A stretch of DNA of 64,000 bases from assembly GCF_019059575.1 (NCBI RefSeq), contig NW_024883437.1, positions 19,685 to 83,684 on the forward strand. Reading direction: 5' to 3'. A program made the translations under genes and the position numbers. The DNA is from Amphibalanus amphitrite. Its lineage: Eukaryota > Arthropoda > Thecostraca > Balanomorpha > Balanidae. Below the pieces are notes generated by a model that had not been told where the DNA came from, did no database searches, and saw only the letters and a program-made list of their open reading frames with translations. Shown one piece after another: positions 25,801-45,273 of the stretch. Positions within the stretch are counted from its first letter, which is position 1. Every line of letters starts with the position of its first letter.

Positions 25801-28800
25801 CTTTTGGGGTTATGAAAAGTTAATTCGCTGAACTTGAACAGCAAGCCCAAACGCAAAGCTGAGGCAACACTTTAATCCACATAATTCATTTTCTAAACGT
25901 CCATAGTAGTTAATGTGTTTATGAGCGTGAGGGGTGAAGCTAAATATTGCCTTCCTGGCTGAATTCGCTTTTGTGATTCACGTGATCAACTATGGCCAGT
26001 CGGTAAGAAGGGTGCGTATGAATTATGCTTCTCTATATCTGTTACAAGCAGGGGTGCGGAGCCGGAGCCGGAGCTGGAGCCGGAGGCGCCGGAGCCGGCA
26101 TCCCGGAATCGGAGCCGGAGCCGTGAAACAATATAGCCCGGAGCCGGAGCCGTCAAAAAAGGGGCGACTCCGGCTCCCTTTTTTTGAAGAGGAAAAAATT
26201 AATGACCTAGTTCGGTTTGACAGTTCAAAGCAGCAAACTATGCGGTATTAACCTTCGCCCCAGTGGGGGGGGGCATATGTTACCACCCTGTCGCGTTTTT
26301 CGCGTGTGAATAAAAAACTGCGGCGCGTAGCGCCGCGCCGCTTGGAGTAGCTTTTGGTATATCGATTTTGGACAATGTGTGAAATTTTTGACCCCAGGTC
26401 ATGTCAGGTCAGGTCACCAGGTCAAGTTAACTGACCAAGCCTAAAAAAACGTTTGCAATCCTGTCCAGCCTGCAGTGTTTGTCAGAAAGGTTTCAAACTT
26501 GGTGGATTGCATGATGTTATGGGCACCTACAATTTGTATATCTCGGATTTTTTATATCCGTGACCTAATGTCAGGTCAGTGGCGTGACCTTACCATTACA
26601 AGTCAATGGAGAAAAATGAAAATGCCTCTAGATCCGTGTGTACGCATAGGAACAGTCCAAATATTTCAGAATCACAATGATTTATTCCACTCGGGATGAC
26701 CAAGGTGACATTTTTGCTGATAGCCTCTAGAAAGGTCATCCGAGGTCATTTGAGGCTACAAACAGTTTTTTGCCAATAACTCGCGATTGGAAAGAGATAG
26801 GACGCTGGGAATGGTCTCATTGTGTTTGTCTCGTTGAGACGCATCGACTGATATGCAACATGACCTTTTCCGGTCAGGTCATGACCTTGACCTGAGGTCA
26901 AATTTTCAAGTTGACCTTTCAAGGTCAATTTATAGTTCATTCGACGCGTCTCGGCAAGGGGAACACGATTCTGGTAATATAAATGTCGTGGCTTTTTGTA
27001 GTAGAAAGTTATTGTCGAAAAACACTTTTCGTAAAAACAGCTATTTTTGGAGTTTTTGCCCTCTGGAGGCTAAACCGTTTACCTGAGGTAAATATTGATA
27101 ATGACCTTTTCAAAAGAAAAGTTCAAAAGCTATCGATTGCTCTTTCATGCGTTTTTCTAGCTACCATAGTTCCTGAGATAGCGGCATGTGTTCTGAGAAA
27201 TATAATGACATTTGGCAAATTTTGACCTTTGATGACCTACAGTGACCTCAATATTGCTCTAAGATGAAAATGACCTAAATACTTTCAAACGTCGCATTGA
27301 GAGCTGTCGACTGCTTTTTGCCGCGTCTTTTTAGCCCTCTTAGTTTTTGAGTTAGAGGTGGGTGGTAACATATGCCCCCCCCCCCCCCACTAGGGCGAAG
27401 TTGGTTGAGACCGCCACTGGGGCGCGGGTTAAAATATGAAAATAGCCTTGTTTGCAAATACAGAAGCAGCGTGCACCAATCCCATCTTCTTTTTTCTTCC
27501 ACCCGTATTTAATTGCATAGGGGATGTACTGAATAATGGAGCTGGAGCCGGAGTCGGAGCCGCCGGGGCCGGACCATTTTACTCGAAGCCGGAGCCGGAG
27601 CCGCCATGACATTTCACCCGGAGCCGGAGCCGGAGCCGGAGGCGATTTTTTTTTTCTCCGGAGCCGGATCCGGAGCCGTCTGAAATTTCCACGGCTCCGC
27701 ATCCCTGGTTACAAGTCATATCTAACCGACCTACCTTGAACTGAGAACCATATGACTGCGTCACTCGAAACATGACAATGAAAAGAGCAGCGCTGGCAAA
27801 ATGGCACCCAATTTGCATGAGCATCCATTGCAGAGATCCCGCCTCTTCCGCTTTTTCGGCTCGTTAACCACGCTCATTGCAAAGGTGCATCATCCCGGTC
27901 AGAGTGCGTATCGGCGTCCCTTTGTCCAGTGGCCGTGAGTTGAGACAGCCCCGGTCACGAGCTGAGACAGCCCGCCCATCCGCCGTGGCTCCGCTCCGCG
28001 CCTCCGCCGCGGGGGGTCGCCGGCGGGTAGCGGAGGTCAGGAGCAGAGGATGACCGGTGCAGCAGCGACCTGCAGCCGGTCGTTACCCACGCGGACACGG
28101 TGGGAGGGCAAGAAAAGAACACGGTCGCGGCCGGAACAGGGAGGAGAGACTGAACCGCCCACAGTGCCGACAGCCGACGGACACGCCGTGTCGATGCCCG
28201 GCCGACGTACTGCGTGCGTCGAGCTGTGTGATTTAGGAGCTAGACGTGACTGGACGCCTAGGTTATATGACTTCTTAGGTTCATGGATAAAACAAGCCTG
28301 CGCAGGTGTTGAAGATTAATTGCATGACGTTGTAGGAGACACCGGAATAGCCAAGGGAAAATTATGCTTTCATCGTATAATCAAAAACTGCTCTTTGGAG
28401 CTACCTGAAGTCCTCACAATCACCCAACACAGGTAATCAAATCCTGCTCGACACAACGAACAGCGACCGATGCCTCCTGACTTATGTTTTTTATATTTGT
28501 CCACCGAGTGTCAGCTCCTACGCAATGCCGTTCTCTTGCAATAGGTACCGATTCCCCATCTGCAGGTTCGATTCCGCTGACGGTTCCCGTTTTCCCGTGC
28601 CGGCAGGGTTTCGTGAACGTGCGGCTGTGGTTTCCGCAGCTGCCCGGAGTGGTGATGATGTCCGACCAGGAGGTCATCATCATGTGCAAGCCCACCCAGG
28701 CGACCGTGGTCGAGGAGCGCGTGGCAGCCTTCGCCGGGAGAGTGTGAGTGTGCAGCTAAGTGTCCACGAGACAGCGAGGGTTGCTGTCCGAGCGTGAAAA

Positions 28801-30991
28801 TACAGACGACTTCCATGATCTTACGTGACTCTTGATCTCTGTGGGCAGTGTTGAGCCTGGTAAAGGGTTCATCTCAGGACTTTACCCTTTATAGATCGTC
28901 CACGCCAGTATCATTTTTAGGGCTGTAATGTGACTTCGCTTGAACCTTCCCTGCTGTAGCCTCAGACCCTCCGGCGTCCAGCTGTAACCATCCCTGGAGT
29001 GGCCCTCAGACCCTCTCAGCAGTCAGCTGTAACCCTTCCTGCTGTACCCCTCAGCCCCTCCGGCGGCCGTGTGTCCGGCGTCGTGGAGGAGTCGCCCGGC
29101 CGGCTGGAGTACGAGGTCGGCCTGTTCCGGGAGAACAGCCTCAACAGCGGCAAGTTCAGCGTGCCCGTCGACGAGCCAGTGCCGATCGGGACGCGGCTGC
29201 AGCTGCTCACCAGGATCAGCACTGACGCCGGTGGGTGATCGGGGTGGACGGGTGGCGGCGCGGGGTCGGGATTTAGGAAAAATAAAGTGAGCAACAATCG
29301 AGTTCCTCGGGGATGGCGGCTAGTCGGAGAAGATCTTCAAGGAGCAGTGGACACTCAAATGCAGGACGTAGTTTAGATTGTACAATAAAGTTACGTGATA
29401 ATAGCTAGGCGCGATGAAAATGTTCCAGACGAGTAGTGTTTAGCCTCGTATCACCTCTTTCACTCCGGGTAACCATTATTCTGGTTCTGTGTGACAGCGT
29501 GGAAGTACGCCGAGCTGCTGGAGGTGACGGTCTCCGGCAGTCAGACCGACCCGTACGCACCGGGATTCGTTCAGCTCGTCCAGGACAGGTGAGGATAACG
29601 CACCGCTGCCCAAACCCAAATACGAAGAGCCAGGAACAATCAGACAAGCAAGGAATGTCCATGATTTTGACCAATGTCAGAAGGTCGAAGTGCCTCGACA
29701 CGATGCAGTACAATGTCCTCCATTATGCTCTAGTTCGTCAGTAGTTTGCTCTTTGCACATGACCCATCCGTGTCTCTTTCTAGCACCGTCCAACTTGACC
29801 CTGACCCACCCGCTCCCGGTGTGTTGACGCACCCTGGCGATGTTGGCGCACCCGTCACTGATCCTCCCCCGACCCGGCTGTTTCAGCTGCCGTAACCCGG
29901 AGCTCACGTCGATCGTGCTCACCCAGCCGTACCAGACGGCCGAGCGGCCGCACGAGGTGCGTCTGACCCTGGAGGCCTTCCTGCTGGGCCAGGCGGACGG
30001 CCAGCAGGACGCCACCCAGCTGTGGCTGCACACCAAGGTGCTCGCCTGCGCCCGAAAGGACGACTGCAAACCGGTACGTGGTCCCAACGGACGGCTCTGG
30101 TTCGGTGGCTGACCAAGGATGGTCGCTAGGGGCCCCTGGTCCTCCGAGGCCGAGGGGACTAGGAGAGACGAATGGCGGATCACTGATAAGACATCCAATG
30201 TCCAGTGATGGGTATTTCCAGGGTGATCGCTGACGTTCCCTCCGCCGCCCCCCGGCAGGCGTTCTGCCTGGACCTGTTCCAGCCATCGGGTCACGGTCGC
30301 CGCCGCCGCCGCTCGGCCAGAGCGCCCGTCACCGAGGCGCCGACCACCGCGCGCAGTCTGTCCTCCAACCTCACCAGTTTCGGGGATAACATCGGCATCA
30401 AAGTCGTAATGCCCGAAGGTGAGCTATAACGTCCGCACCCAAAGCCCACGAAAGTGACAAGCCTCTATGCGTCAGCCTTGTGTCCTTGGGTGAAAAAGTC
30501 TAAGAGGAAGAACCGATTTAGTTTATTGTATCCAAGCACCGTTTTGCAGTGGTCCCTCTTGCATTCGTAGCAGCCGACTGAATGATGAGCTATTTCACGC
30601 TCTGGCGGCCTTGTGCTTCAACATTCGTCTTACATGCCGCGACGGTGCAATTGGTGTCTTCCTCCACCTAACGAGCCTCCGTACTCCGGCAGATTTTTAC
30701 GTGGCCGCCTCGCGGATGCAGAGTTCGTGCTCGTCGTTCGCCGTGCTGATCTCTCTGATGGGCTGCTTCCTGGCCATCTCGTGTGGTCTGCTCTGCTTCC
30801 TCGCCGTGCGGTTGCAGCGCTCGCTGGCCGCGCAGAAACGAGAGTCCCTGGACGACGTCATCTTCCGGCACATGCGTCAGCTGGAGAGGGAGCGGGAGCG
30901 CGTGCGGAAGCTGCACCACGAGAACCTCAGCAACCCCGAGTACGCCACCGACACGAGCACAATCTCAGCCGGCTCCGTGGCCGAGTTCTGA
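19808..30991 (+). CDS. ZP-domain single-pass membrane protein, 452 aa, nine exons
   Basis: Exons: 19808-19852, 21427-21457, 21789-22021, 28607-28743, 29055-29230, 29498-29588, 29887-30073, 30259-30418 and 30693-30991. All introns have GT/AG ends, phases agree throughout, and the reading ends at a stop after residue 452. Residues 1-20 are a Leu-rich signal peptide (MTALLWLLLLLGSS). The ZP-N half (about 24-150) has four Cys (in EIRCSF, SACQI, SRCGV, MCKP), and the ZP-C half (about 160-305) four more (SCRNP, LACA, DDCK, AFCLD). R314-R318 (RRRRRSAR) is a furin-type site, followed by a TM helix near 369-392 and a 60-residue charged tail (RQLEREREREV-like). Known role of this family: secreted or apical-membrane proteins that polymerise into extracellular or cuticular matrix after furin release. 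The exact orthologue is not recognised. Introns 1 and 3 contain mobile elements. Confidence 0.88.
20153..21168. mobile_element. TTAA element T7 in ZP-gene intron 1
   Basis: TTAA at 20153-20156 and 21165-21168, ends as in T3 (CCCGCGCACCGACGG) with the second left TIR copy, and an interior colinear with T3 along its whole length, including the central arms and AGGTCACGTGACCT near 20517. It differs from T3 by shortened G/C runs on the right, small indels and point changes. It sits in an intron in the sense orientation and does not touch splice sites. Confidence 0.85.
22022..22960. other. Start of ZP-gene intron 3, no element recognised
   Basis: AT-rich at 22090-22400, then GC-rich at 22600-22780. 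No coding exon for the ZP protein is missing between exons 3 and 4, because the splice phases and the domain run on directly. Confidence 0.45.
22960..23160. repeat. ~70-bp tandem repeat, about three copies
   Basis: Three diverged copies of a unit containing GCCCGGCGGCACAGTG and CTTCCAGGCAG, in intron 3 of the ZP gene. Confidence 0.75.
23280..23455. repeat. 33-bp minisatellite, about five copies
   Basis: Tandem copies of a unit containing CGACCCGGCAGAGAGTCACC and GTCTGTGTC. Because the unit is a multiple of three the frame stays open, giving a repetitive Pro/Arg/Cys peptide, but nothing supports translation. Confidence 0.88.
23840..25100 (+). pseudogene. 5'-truncated LINE, CR1/L2-like reverse transcriptase (C-terminal part)
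   Basis: An open frame to a stop at 24918-24920 encodes the C-terminal ~350 residues of a non-LTR reverse transcriptase: GVPQGSIAGPILFSLL (RT motif 4) near residue 55, IAYADDAQLL (catalytic YADD) near 85, then the thumb and the usual C-terminal region with AAAWNRLPPAVRE near 345. The palm motif A with the first catalytic Asp and the whole endonuclease are missing, so it is a dead-on-arrival copy. The 3' end is an (ATAC)n tail at 25070-25100, as in CR1/L2-type elements. It lies in intron 3 of the ZP gene, same strand. Confidence 0.85.
25101..26040. other. Remaining intron 3 sequence with CpG-rich patch
   Basis: A CpG-rich patch at about 25540-25700 carries GCGTCACC- and GCGTCACG-type CRE half sites. 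Overlapping frames here have no domain. No other feature seen. Confidence 0.4.
26049..27707. mobile_element. hAT-type MITE built of GGAGCC repeats (copy 1), split by T8
   Basis: Perfect 8-bp target duplication GTTACAAG at 26041-26048 and 27708-27715. Ends are CAGGGGTGCGGAGCCG and, reversed, CAGGGATGCGGAGCCG, the CAGGG start being typical of hAT elements. Both flanks are dominated by GGAGCC/GGCTCC hexamers in opposite orientations, so the element can fold back on itself. T8 (26248-27432) is inserted inside; without it the element is about 475 bp. No transposase. Confidence 0.88.
26248..27432. mobile_element. TTAA element T8 nested in the hAT-type MITE
   Basis: TTAA at 26248-26251 and 27429-27432. 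Left end TTAACCTTCGCCCCAGTGG, right end CCACTGGGGCGCGGGTTAA with a second TIR-like copy (CACTAGGGCGAAG) 30-40 bp inside. Here both inner G/C structures share GCATATGTTACCACCC, which is less self-complementary than in the other elements. The centre (26820-26960) has GACGCATCGACTGATATG, the T3 arm in reverse complement, flanking a dense GGTCA/TGACC block. The interior is clearly related to T11. Confidence 0.82.
27716..28606. other. End of ZP-gene intron 3, CpG-rich in part
   Basis: A CpG-rich patch at 27950-28240 carries an 89-codon frame of unknown meaning. No domain, no splice-consistent exon. Confidence 0.4.
28955..29054 (+). repeat. Tandemly repeated 3' splice-site region in ZP-gene intron 4
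   Basis: Three diverged copies of a ~43-bp unit containing CCTCAG followed by A/CCCCTCCGG or ACCCTCTC and AGCTGTAACC. The third copy provides the acceptor used for exon 5 (CCTCAG ending at 29054). In the first copy the same acceptor would give the same first residues (PSG) and then a stop. Confidence 0.6.
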
Positions 30992-31924
30992 GAGACGAAC
31001 TGCTCTCCCGGAGCGAGGCAATCGTGTGTGCGATGGACATGAGTACAAGTGGCGGAATAATGAGCGACGCTAGGTGAGTCGAAGAAGCGGTGTGATGCCG
31101 AACGATTACAATGCTGAAAGGTGGCGTCTTGTGAATGTAGCGCAAGTAGGCGTGTTCGCAGAAGCGAAGGGAAACGCGGAGAGTTATAGAAGCATAGATA
31201 AAAAGACAGAAGGGACGATCTCGACAGGAACGCACAGTTGAGTCCGAAGTTGTCAGAAGTGTCACAAGAAACGGAAGTCGACATCTAGATTAAGCTTTCT
31301 TATTTCGCTTAATAAGTAAAATAAGAAATTGGGCACGAGTAGCCGCGAGTAAGCTGTGTCATAGCCACAGTTCACCAATGGATATATCCGATACCTAACT
31401 GGACTTGCGTTCCGCGGTGACGTGTTCCCACAGTCACCGTCGTGTTGCCCATCCGCCGTCAAGCACGCGGTTCAAGGGATGTTCCGGAACAGGCCAGTGC
31501 GTGCCGGTCCGCTGCCGCGCTCCGCCCGCCCGTGACGCCCGGCGCCGGCCCGTGGCGGCCTGTGACGGAACGTGACGAGCGGGTCGTGCCGGGGTGACCG
31601 ACCCGGACACTTCTGCCGGCCATCAACCCAGCAATGTCTGCAGTTGCAGTTCAGCACCGTCGTGACAGGGAGCCCCGGACGGCGAATGAGCACGCAAAGA
31701 CGAGGAAGAGGCAGAGTGTCACGAAGAGAAGCAGGGTGTCTCGGACAGATAAAGTGTCATTCCCGGTCGGCATAACTACCCAACAGTCATGACCGTTTGG
31801 GGATGACCATGAAAATGTCCTAGCCGACACAATCACTAAGTTTCCATGACACGTCTAAATCGATTTAGCGAAATTTCACGTGCGTTTTTCTCGGAAACTA
31901 TTTACCTTTTGCAAAAAATGAGCG
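30992..31924. other. Downstream of ZP gene, no gene seen
   Basis: It should contain the 3' untranslated region of the ZP gene, but no clear AATAAA signal was found close to the stop. A CpG-rich patch at 31500-31640 shows no coding features. Confidence 0.45.
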
Positions 31925-32866
31925 TAGGGGAGAGTGGTGCAGGAGGCCCCCCCCTTAAGCTCAGTTGCTATTTTTAGACAAATGATAATATTTAAGAGCT
32001 AACGTGTGCATGCGCTGTGAGCATGCATCATTTTCCCATACATATTTGCATTCAAAATGAATCTAGGGGGTACACAAACCGTAAACTTTAACATTTTGGA
32101 AAAAGTTGCAAAAGGGCCTCTTACACTATGGGTATGGTAAGACGCCCCCCCCCCCCTCGGGCGTTTTACAATTCAAGTCGACTTGTAAAAGACGCTTTGC
32201 GAACACAGCTGCAAGGCCTTTTATTTCGAAGCGCTAAGCAAATACGGTGTTATCGAAACCAATAACACTTCCAAAGCACTCGAACAATGCGAAAACTAGC
32301 ACAACCAAACGCTGATGACCAACGAAAATTGTACCTATTACCTCTAAGAAAAGAAACAGAAAAAAGAAACAAAAACAAACTCCTTGAAAAAAAGAATGCC
32401 ACGCCTGCCGCAGGTGCAGGCGTTTTAGCATCGGGGGCATTTTTTATCGGGGGGGGGGGGGGGGCGTTTTATCATCCTCGAAGGGAGGGCCTCTTAAAAA
32501 AATGCAGTGTTTTAACGTCACAATCTTTATGGCTTATGAGACATTTGCAGCGCACCAGAACATGGTCTATTCTGAAGCTAACATGTGACAAATTTCGATG
32601 AGATAAGATTGCATTTGATAGCCATTGTTTTTTCAGATATATAAGGGTGATAAAGATGCATATATCTGGCAAGTAAAGGGGCAAAAACAGAAACAGGCTT
32701 ACCAAAAGTCTCTGCGACGCACCTGATACCTCAGGTTTCGTGAGTTGTTGTTTCAAGAGGGCTTCTGCTTTACAAGAACATTAAAAAATAAATAACATTA
32801 TTGGTTTGGTAAAAAAAGCGATGGGGCCTCTTACCGACCCTGGGCGTCTTACACGGATCTCCCCTA
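31925..32866. mobile_element. TIR element with GTAGGGGAGA ends
   Basis: The left end reads TAGGGGAGAGTGGTGCAGG and the right end is TCTCCCCTA; TA could be the target duplication. Subterminal copies of GGGCCTCTTAC and GGGCGTTTTAC or GGGCGTCTTAC recur inside near both ends, next to C-runs and a G-run (about 32448). Noncoding MITE of unknown superfamily. Confidence 0.65.
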
Positions 32867-32887
32867 CATATGGTTTTATATAATACT

Positions 32888-33013
32888 GAACGAGGCCGGT
32901 GTAAATAAATTTTCAAGACCGAGGTCCTTACTGGATTTTTGAACGAGGCCGAAGGCCGAGTTCAAAAATCAGTAAGGACTGAGGTCTTGAAAATTTATCA
33001 CCGGCCGAGTTTG
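32888..33013. repeat. Foldback repeat, ~62-bp arms
   Basis: Near-perfect inverted repeat: the left arm with GAACGAGGCCGGTG and TCAAGACCGAGGTCCTTACT is mirrored on the right around GGCCGAAGGCC near 32950. Foldback-type MITE or snapback structure. Confidence 0.8.
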
Positions 33014-34401
33014 GTATGTATTTTACTGTATGCCAACGATAAATTTATTTTCTGGACCGAAGCTCTTAGCCGACTTAGGAACGAGACCATCCCAAAATGT
33101 TCGCTTAAGTGCATTCTGGTAATGCATTTTTGACCGTGGTCAATTTGCTTACACCAGTTATTACCACACCCCTCTGGCTAATGTATTTGAATAGGCCAGG
33201 CATACAGTAATAGCTAGCACCTAATCCTATATTTACATTTTCAAATTATGCCTAAATGCTATGATTGAGGAAATCCATTTTTCAAAATCGGCTTAGCTTG
33301 TGCCATGGAAACGTATAGCCAGTGTAGCCTCGTACACGAACCGATTCGAACTGAAAACGACTTAGAAGTGAACTGAGACTAGAATGAAACTGACAACTGT
33401 TTTAGGGACAGTGAATCACATGTGGTGTATTGGGCATTATTTGCAATTGCAAGTGGATCTGAGTGGCTGGGAAGCATGAGTAAAAGATGCAGTTTCTGGC
33501 CGTTTATAATTATATGCATGCTTATTGTGACATTTGCGCGCTTACCTACAATAAGTAAGGCATTCGAAGTGATAAGTCACTCCGTTGAATAAATGGCTCT
33601 AGAACGCATCCTGACATGTAGGTGGTAGTGTGAAACAATGCATGTACATAAAACCTATAATTGTGTGGATTGTCGTTCAATTTCCTGATAAAGTCGGTGC
33701 ATTAATCCCAAAAGCAATTTGATTGGGGTTCCTCGTCCCAACCCAAACATTCCTTCATCACATCTGCAAGGGGTACCTAACAGCTAAATCACTTCACTTA
33801 TACACTGGGTGTATCGGTGTATGGAGCGCTTCATTTGCATTGTGTATACACCATTAGCTTCAAATTTCAGCCATTTTGCTTTTGACCGCTTCTATGAATT
33901 CAAGATCCGGGCATGTAAAATGTCATGTACCTTGTATATTGATACACCAGCAAGAGATCAAGCTCATAAGCATACAGACGCACAAAACACTAAATGATGT
34001 AAGCGTAGATACACATTTAATATACAGATGATGTGTAAAAAATGACGAATTGGTACCTACTGGTAAAATGATTCAACTTGCGACACATCTCTGATCTCAA
34101 TCACGTACGGAAGAATCACTCAAATGAAATCAATCTATTGGGAATACGGAACTAACGACTCGTCAGGCATTAAAATTGATTTCGACTTCACTGGCAGTTC
34201 CACCTGAACACTTAACTTTCATGCTCAGTTTTAAAACCGGTTTCAAACAAATAAATACTGAGCTGGGCCTACCGACTGAGCCCACATGATCCCAACGCAC
34301 CACCATTGTCTCAGTTACCAGTTCAGCACGGCCAGTAGCGGTCTGCCACGTCAATATGAGCGTCCAGGCGGCGGCGGGTCCACGATCTCGGGCGCCACGT
34401 G
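33014..34401. other. Intergenic, no gene seen
   Basis: AT-rich unique-looking sequence, presumably including the 3' untranslated region of the canopy gene on the minus strand, next to 34402. Confidence 0.45.
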
Positions 34402-42773
<8,372 letters not shown>

Positions 42774-43170
42774 ACCTGGCCAACTGATCAGCAAAATTTC
42801 CAATAAAATTTATTTTACAATTTGAATTGGATATAGATTCAAATCACATCAATACCATGCGCCGTAAAAATAACAAGATCACCTAATTTTGTCAAAGTTT
42901 ACTTCTGTTCAGTATCTCCGATTTCGGCAAGAAATAAATAGCAGTCGCAGCAAGTCACCAATGCAAGGGCTAAAATGTTCCTAATATTTCAGTTTTGCGC
43001 AGAGTCATTACAAATCGAATACACTTAGGACGTAGCACATGCGCATATTACGCTTCAAACAAGCGCTGCCATATCGAGTAAAGGTGATACCAAATAACAA
43101 AAATGTGCAGCTAGCCAAGAAATATCTACCGACTGAATACATTTGGAATGCATAGCCTTGCTGAATACGA
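42774..43170. other. Region upstream of the canopy gene
   Basis: Should contain the minus-strand promoter of the canopy gene. It is AT-rich with no obvious TATA box, initiator or CpG island. Confidence 0.4.
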
Positions 43171-43174
43171 TCAC

Positions 43175-44580
43175 GTATGAGTGACTCCGGAGTTCGGACG
43201 ACGAGACGGTGTCCGTTCCCTCTTTTCCATCCTCAGAACAGGCAAATCCTCCCTCACGCCTCAGCCCCCTGCTCCGGGCTGGATGGGCAACTGTAGGTAT
43301 CCCATGCGGGCGGGACGGGATCAGTGGCGGCGGAACACCGGGCCGGAGCACTGCTGGTACTTTTGGTCCCAACTCCCATTCTTTCCTTGCAACGCCCATA
43401 GGGCTTATGTTAACCCTCGCCGGCACAGGCCATTTTGAGTCCTTCGACGGCACAAGGAGGTGGGGGGTTGGTACGACCCCCCTCGCGTTTGGCCCCTGAT
43501 GGAGCTAGAGCTTCGCGGAAAAAACGAGCGTGTTGCCCGTCACGAGAGGAAGCCAATGATACCCAATTTTAAGGTCCTAGGTCCTCGGTTGACCTTCCAG
43601 GTCAGGTCAATGACCCAAAAATCGGGAAAATCGGGACCTGTTAGAAAGTCGTAAAGTGTTGGTGCTAAGGGGTTTTCCGGGGTGCTGATCACGAATATCG
43701 TGTTAGTTTTGATCACAGATGATGTCGTTAAGCGTTTAGACCAGGTCGGGTTAGGTCAGGTCAGGTCAACCGGTAGGGGTCGTGACGGGTATTCGTAGTA
43801 CCTGTCATCCGCCTCTGACAGCTTCGTAACATGTTACGAAGGCACCAAAACTACTTCGTAAATGTTCCAATGGTTGCTAAATTCGAATTCAGCTCCAAAA
43901 ACTAGCCTAGGAACATGTACAACTCGAAAAAGTGATTGTGAACCGAGGTCACCAAAGGTCAATGACCTGACCTGACCTTCAGGTGACCTTGACACCCACC
44001 CTAATGCATGGGAGCAACATCAAATCACATGTTAAAACGTTTGAAACCACGAAAAGCTTGCAAACGCTAGGCTAATGCGAGCTGACATACGCCGAATCGC
44101 GATTCCGGCCAAACAAGGTCTCGGAAGAGAGGTCACAGGTCAAAGGTCATTTGGGTCAGGGTCATGAAATTGTCAGAGTAGGTGTAAAATTGATTAATGC
44201 GAGAGTACTGAAACTTTCGTTGCGATCGGCCGCTTTTTACGCGAGTTATTCGCGAAAAAACCTTAGGGGGGTTGTATCACCACCCCCCGTGCCGGCGAGT
44301 GTTAAAATGCCAAAATCAAAGGGGGGCACGATGCTCCGGTGCCCCCCCCCAATTCAGCCGCCTATGTGCGGGATTGCCCGTAAGAGCACGCCCGTAGCCG
44401 GGTGCGGTGAGTGCCTGGAGGGCTGGTCGGCCTGCCGGTCCTCTGGACGGGCAGGCCGACCTGGCGACTCACTAGGGTGCTCGCCCAGACCAATGTCTCC
44501 CCCTAATTCCTATCATCCGTCTGGCCCTGAAATGGTCTCGCCCGGGCCGAAAGGGCCTTACCCAGCAAAACAAACAAAAA
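43175..44580 (+). mobile_element. SINE-like repeat A, copy 1, split by T9
   Basis: Left piece 43175-43409 and right piece 44306-44580 are together homologous to the reverse complement of 45775-46145. Shared landmarks are TTCCATCCTCAG, CATGCGGGC, GTAGCCGGG, CCAGACCAATGTCTCCCCCT and TGGTCTC. The copy ends with CAAACAAAAAAA, an A-rich tail like that of a SINE. No tRNA or 5S head could be identified. A hairpin GGTCGGCCTGCC/GGGCAGGCCGACC lies at about 44425-44462. Confidence 0.6.
43410..44305. mobile_element. TTAA element T9 nested in repeat A
   Basis: TTAA at 43410-43413 and 44302-44305. Left end TTAACCCTCGCCGGCAC, right end GTGCCGGCGAGTGTTAA. Hairpins have GGGGGGT...ACCCCCC arms. The left ~150 bp resemble T14 and T2, while the middle is the sequence also present at 6790-7300. 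Many GGTCA/TGACC motifs. Noncoding. Confidence 0.82.
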
Positions 44581-45273
44581 AATCAGACGACGGAGTCCGG
44601 GTTAACTGTGGCATTACGTTATTTATTACAATAACTTTGCAGTATTGTGGGTGTCAGCTTCAGGGTAGGTATATGTCAGCCTGGCGTATCGTTGGTATCG
44701 ATGGACAATGGCACCAGACACCAGATTGGCCGGCGATCGTAATGTCTACTTATGTAGATACATGATTCGGCGCATACATCATACACTCATTAGTATAGTA
44801 ATAACGGTGATTTGTGTTTGGTCAGCGGCGAGGCCGTATAACAAGAAAAGCCACGGCGATTTGTAATTTATATGTGTTTATTAGTTAGCTGCAGTCCGCA
44901 GCGACTGGGCGATGGTAGGGAGACGAGGACGTCTGTTCTGTTGGACCATACCTATACATACATATTCACGGTGCTGCAGCCTGCATGCACCTATATCTGC
45001 CGTTTGTCGGTCTGTCCGTCCAACGCAATCTCGAGATACCTAGATGACAGGTAGCACACGTGACGCTATAGCGTCACAAAAATAATGTTGCAAATGCAAC
45101 GTACATGCCTGAAACGGTCGCAGGTCCAGTGAACCAGGCTGCAGGCTGGTCCGAATCGAAACATTTGCACTAATAGGAGCATCTCCCTCCGAACCATCTA
45201 AGCGAATACGTACCAAAGGTCTGCGTGCTGTGCATATATTTCAATTTTCAGCTGCAGCATCATGACGAAATAT
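44581..45273. other. Intergenic, no gene seen
   Basis: No recognisable reading frame, RNA gene or repeat boundary. Confidence 0.45.

Noticed and set aside
28540-28580. tRNA-like GGTTCGATTCC string
   Set aside because: No A box at proper distance and no cloverleaf; lies next to a ZP-gene splice acceptor.
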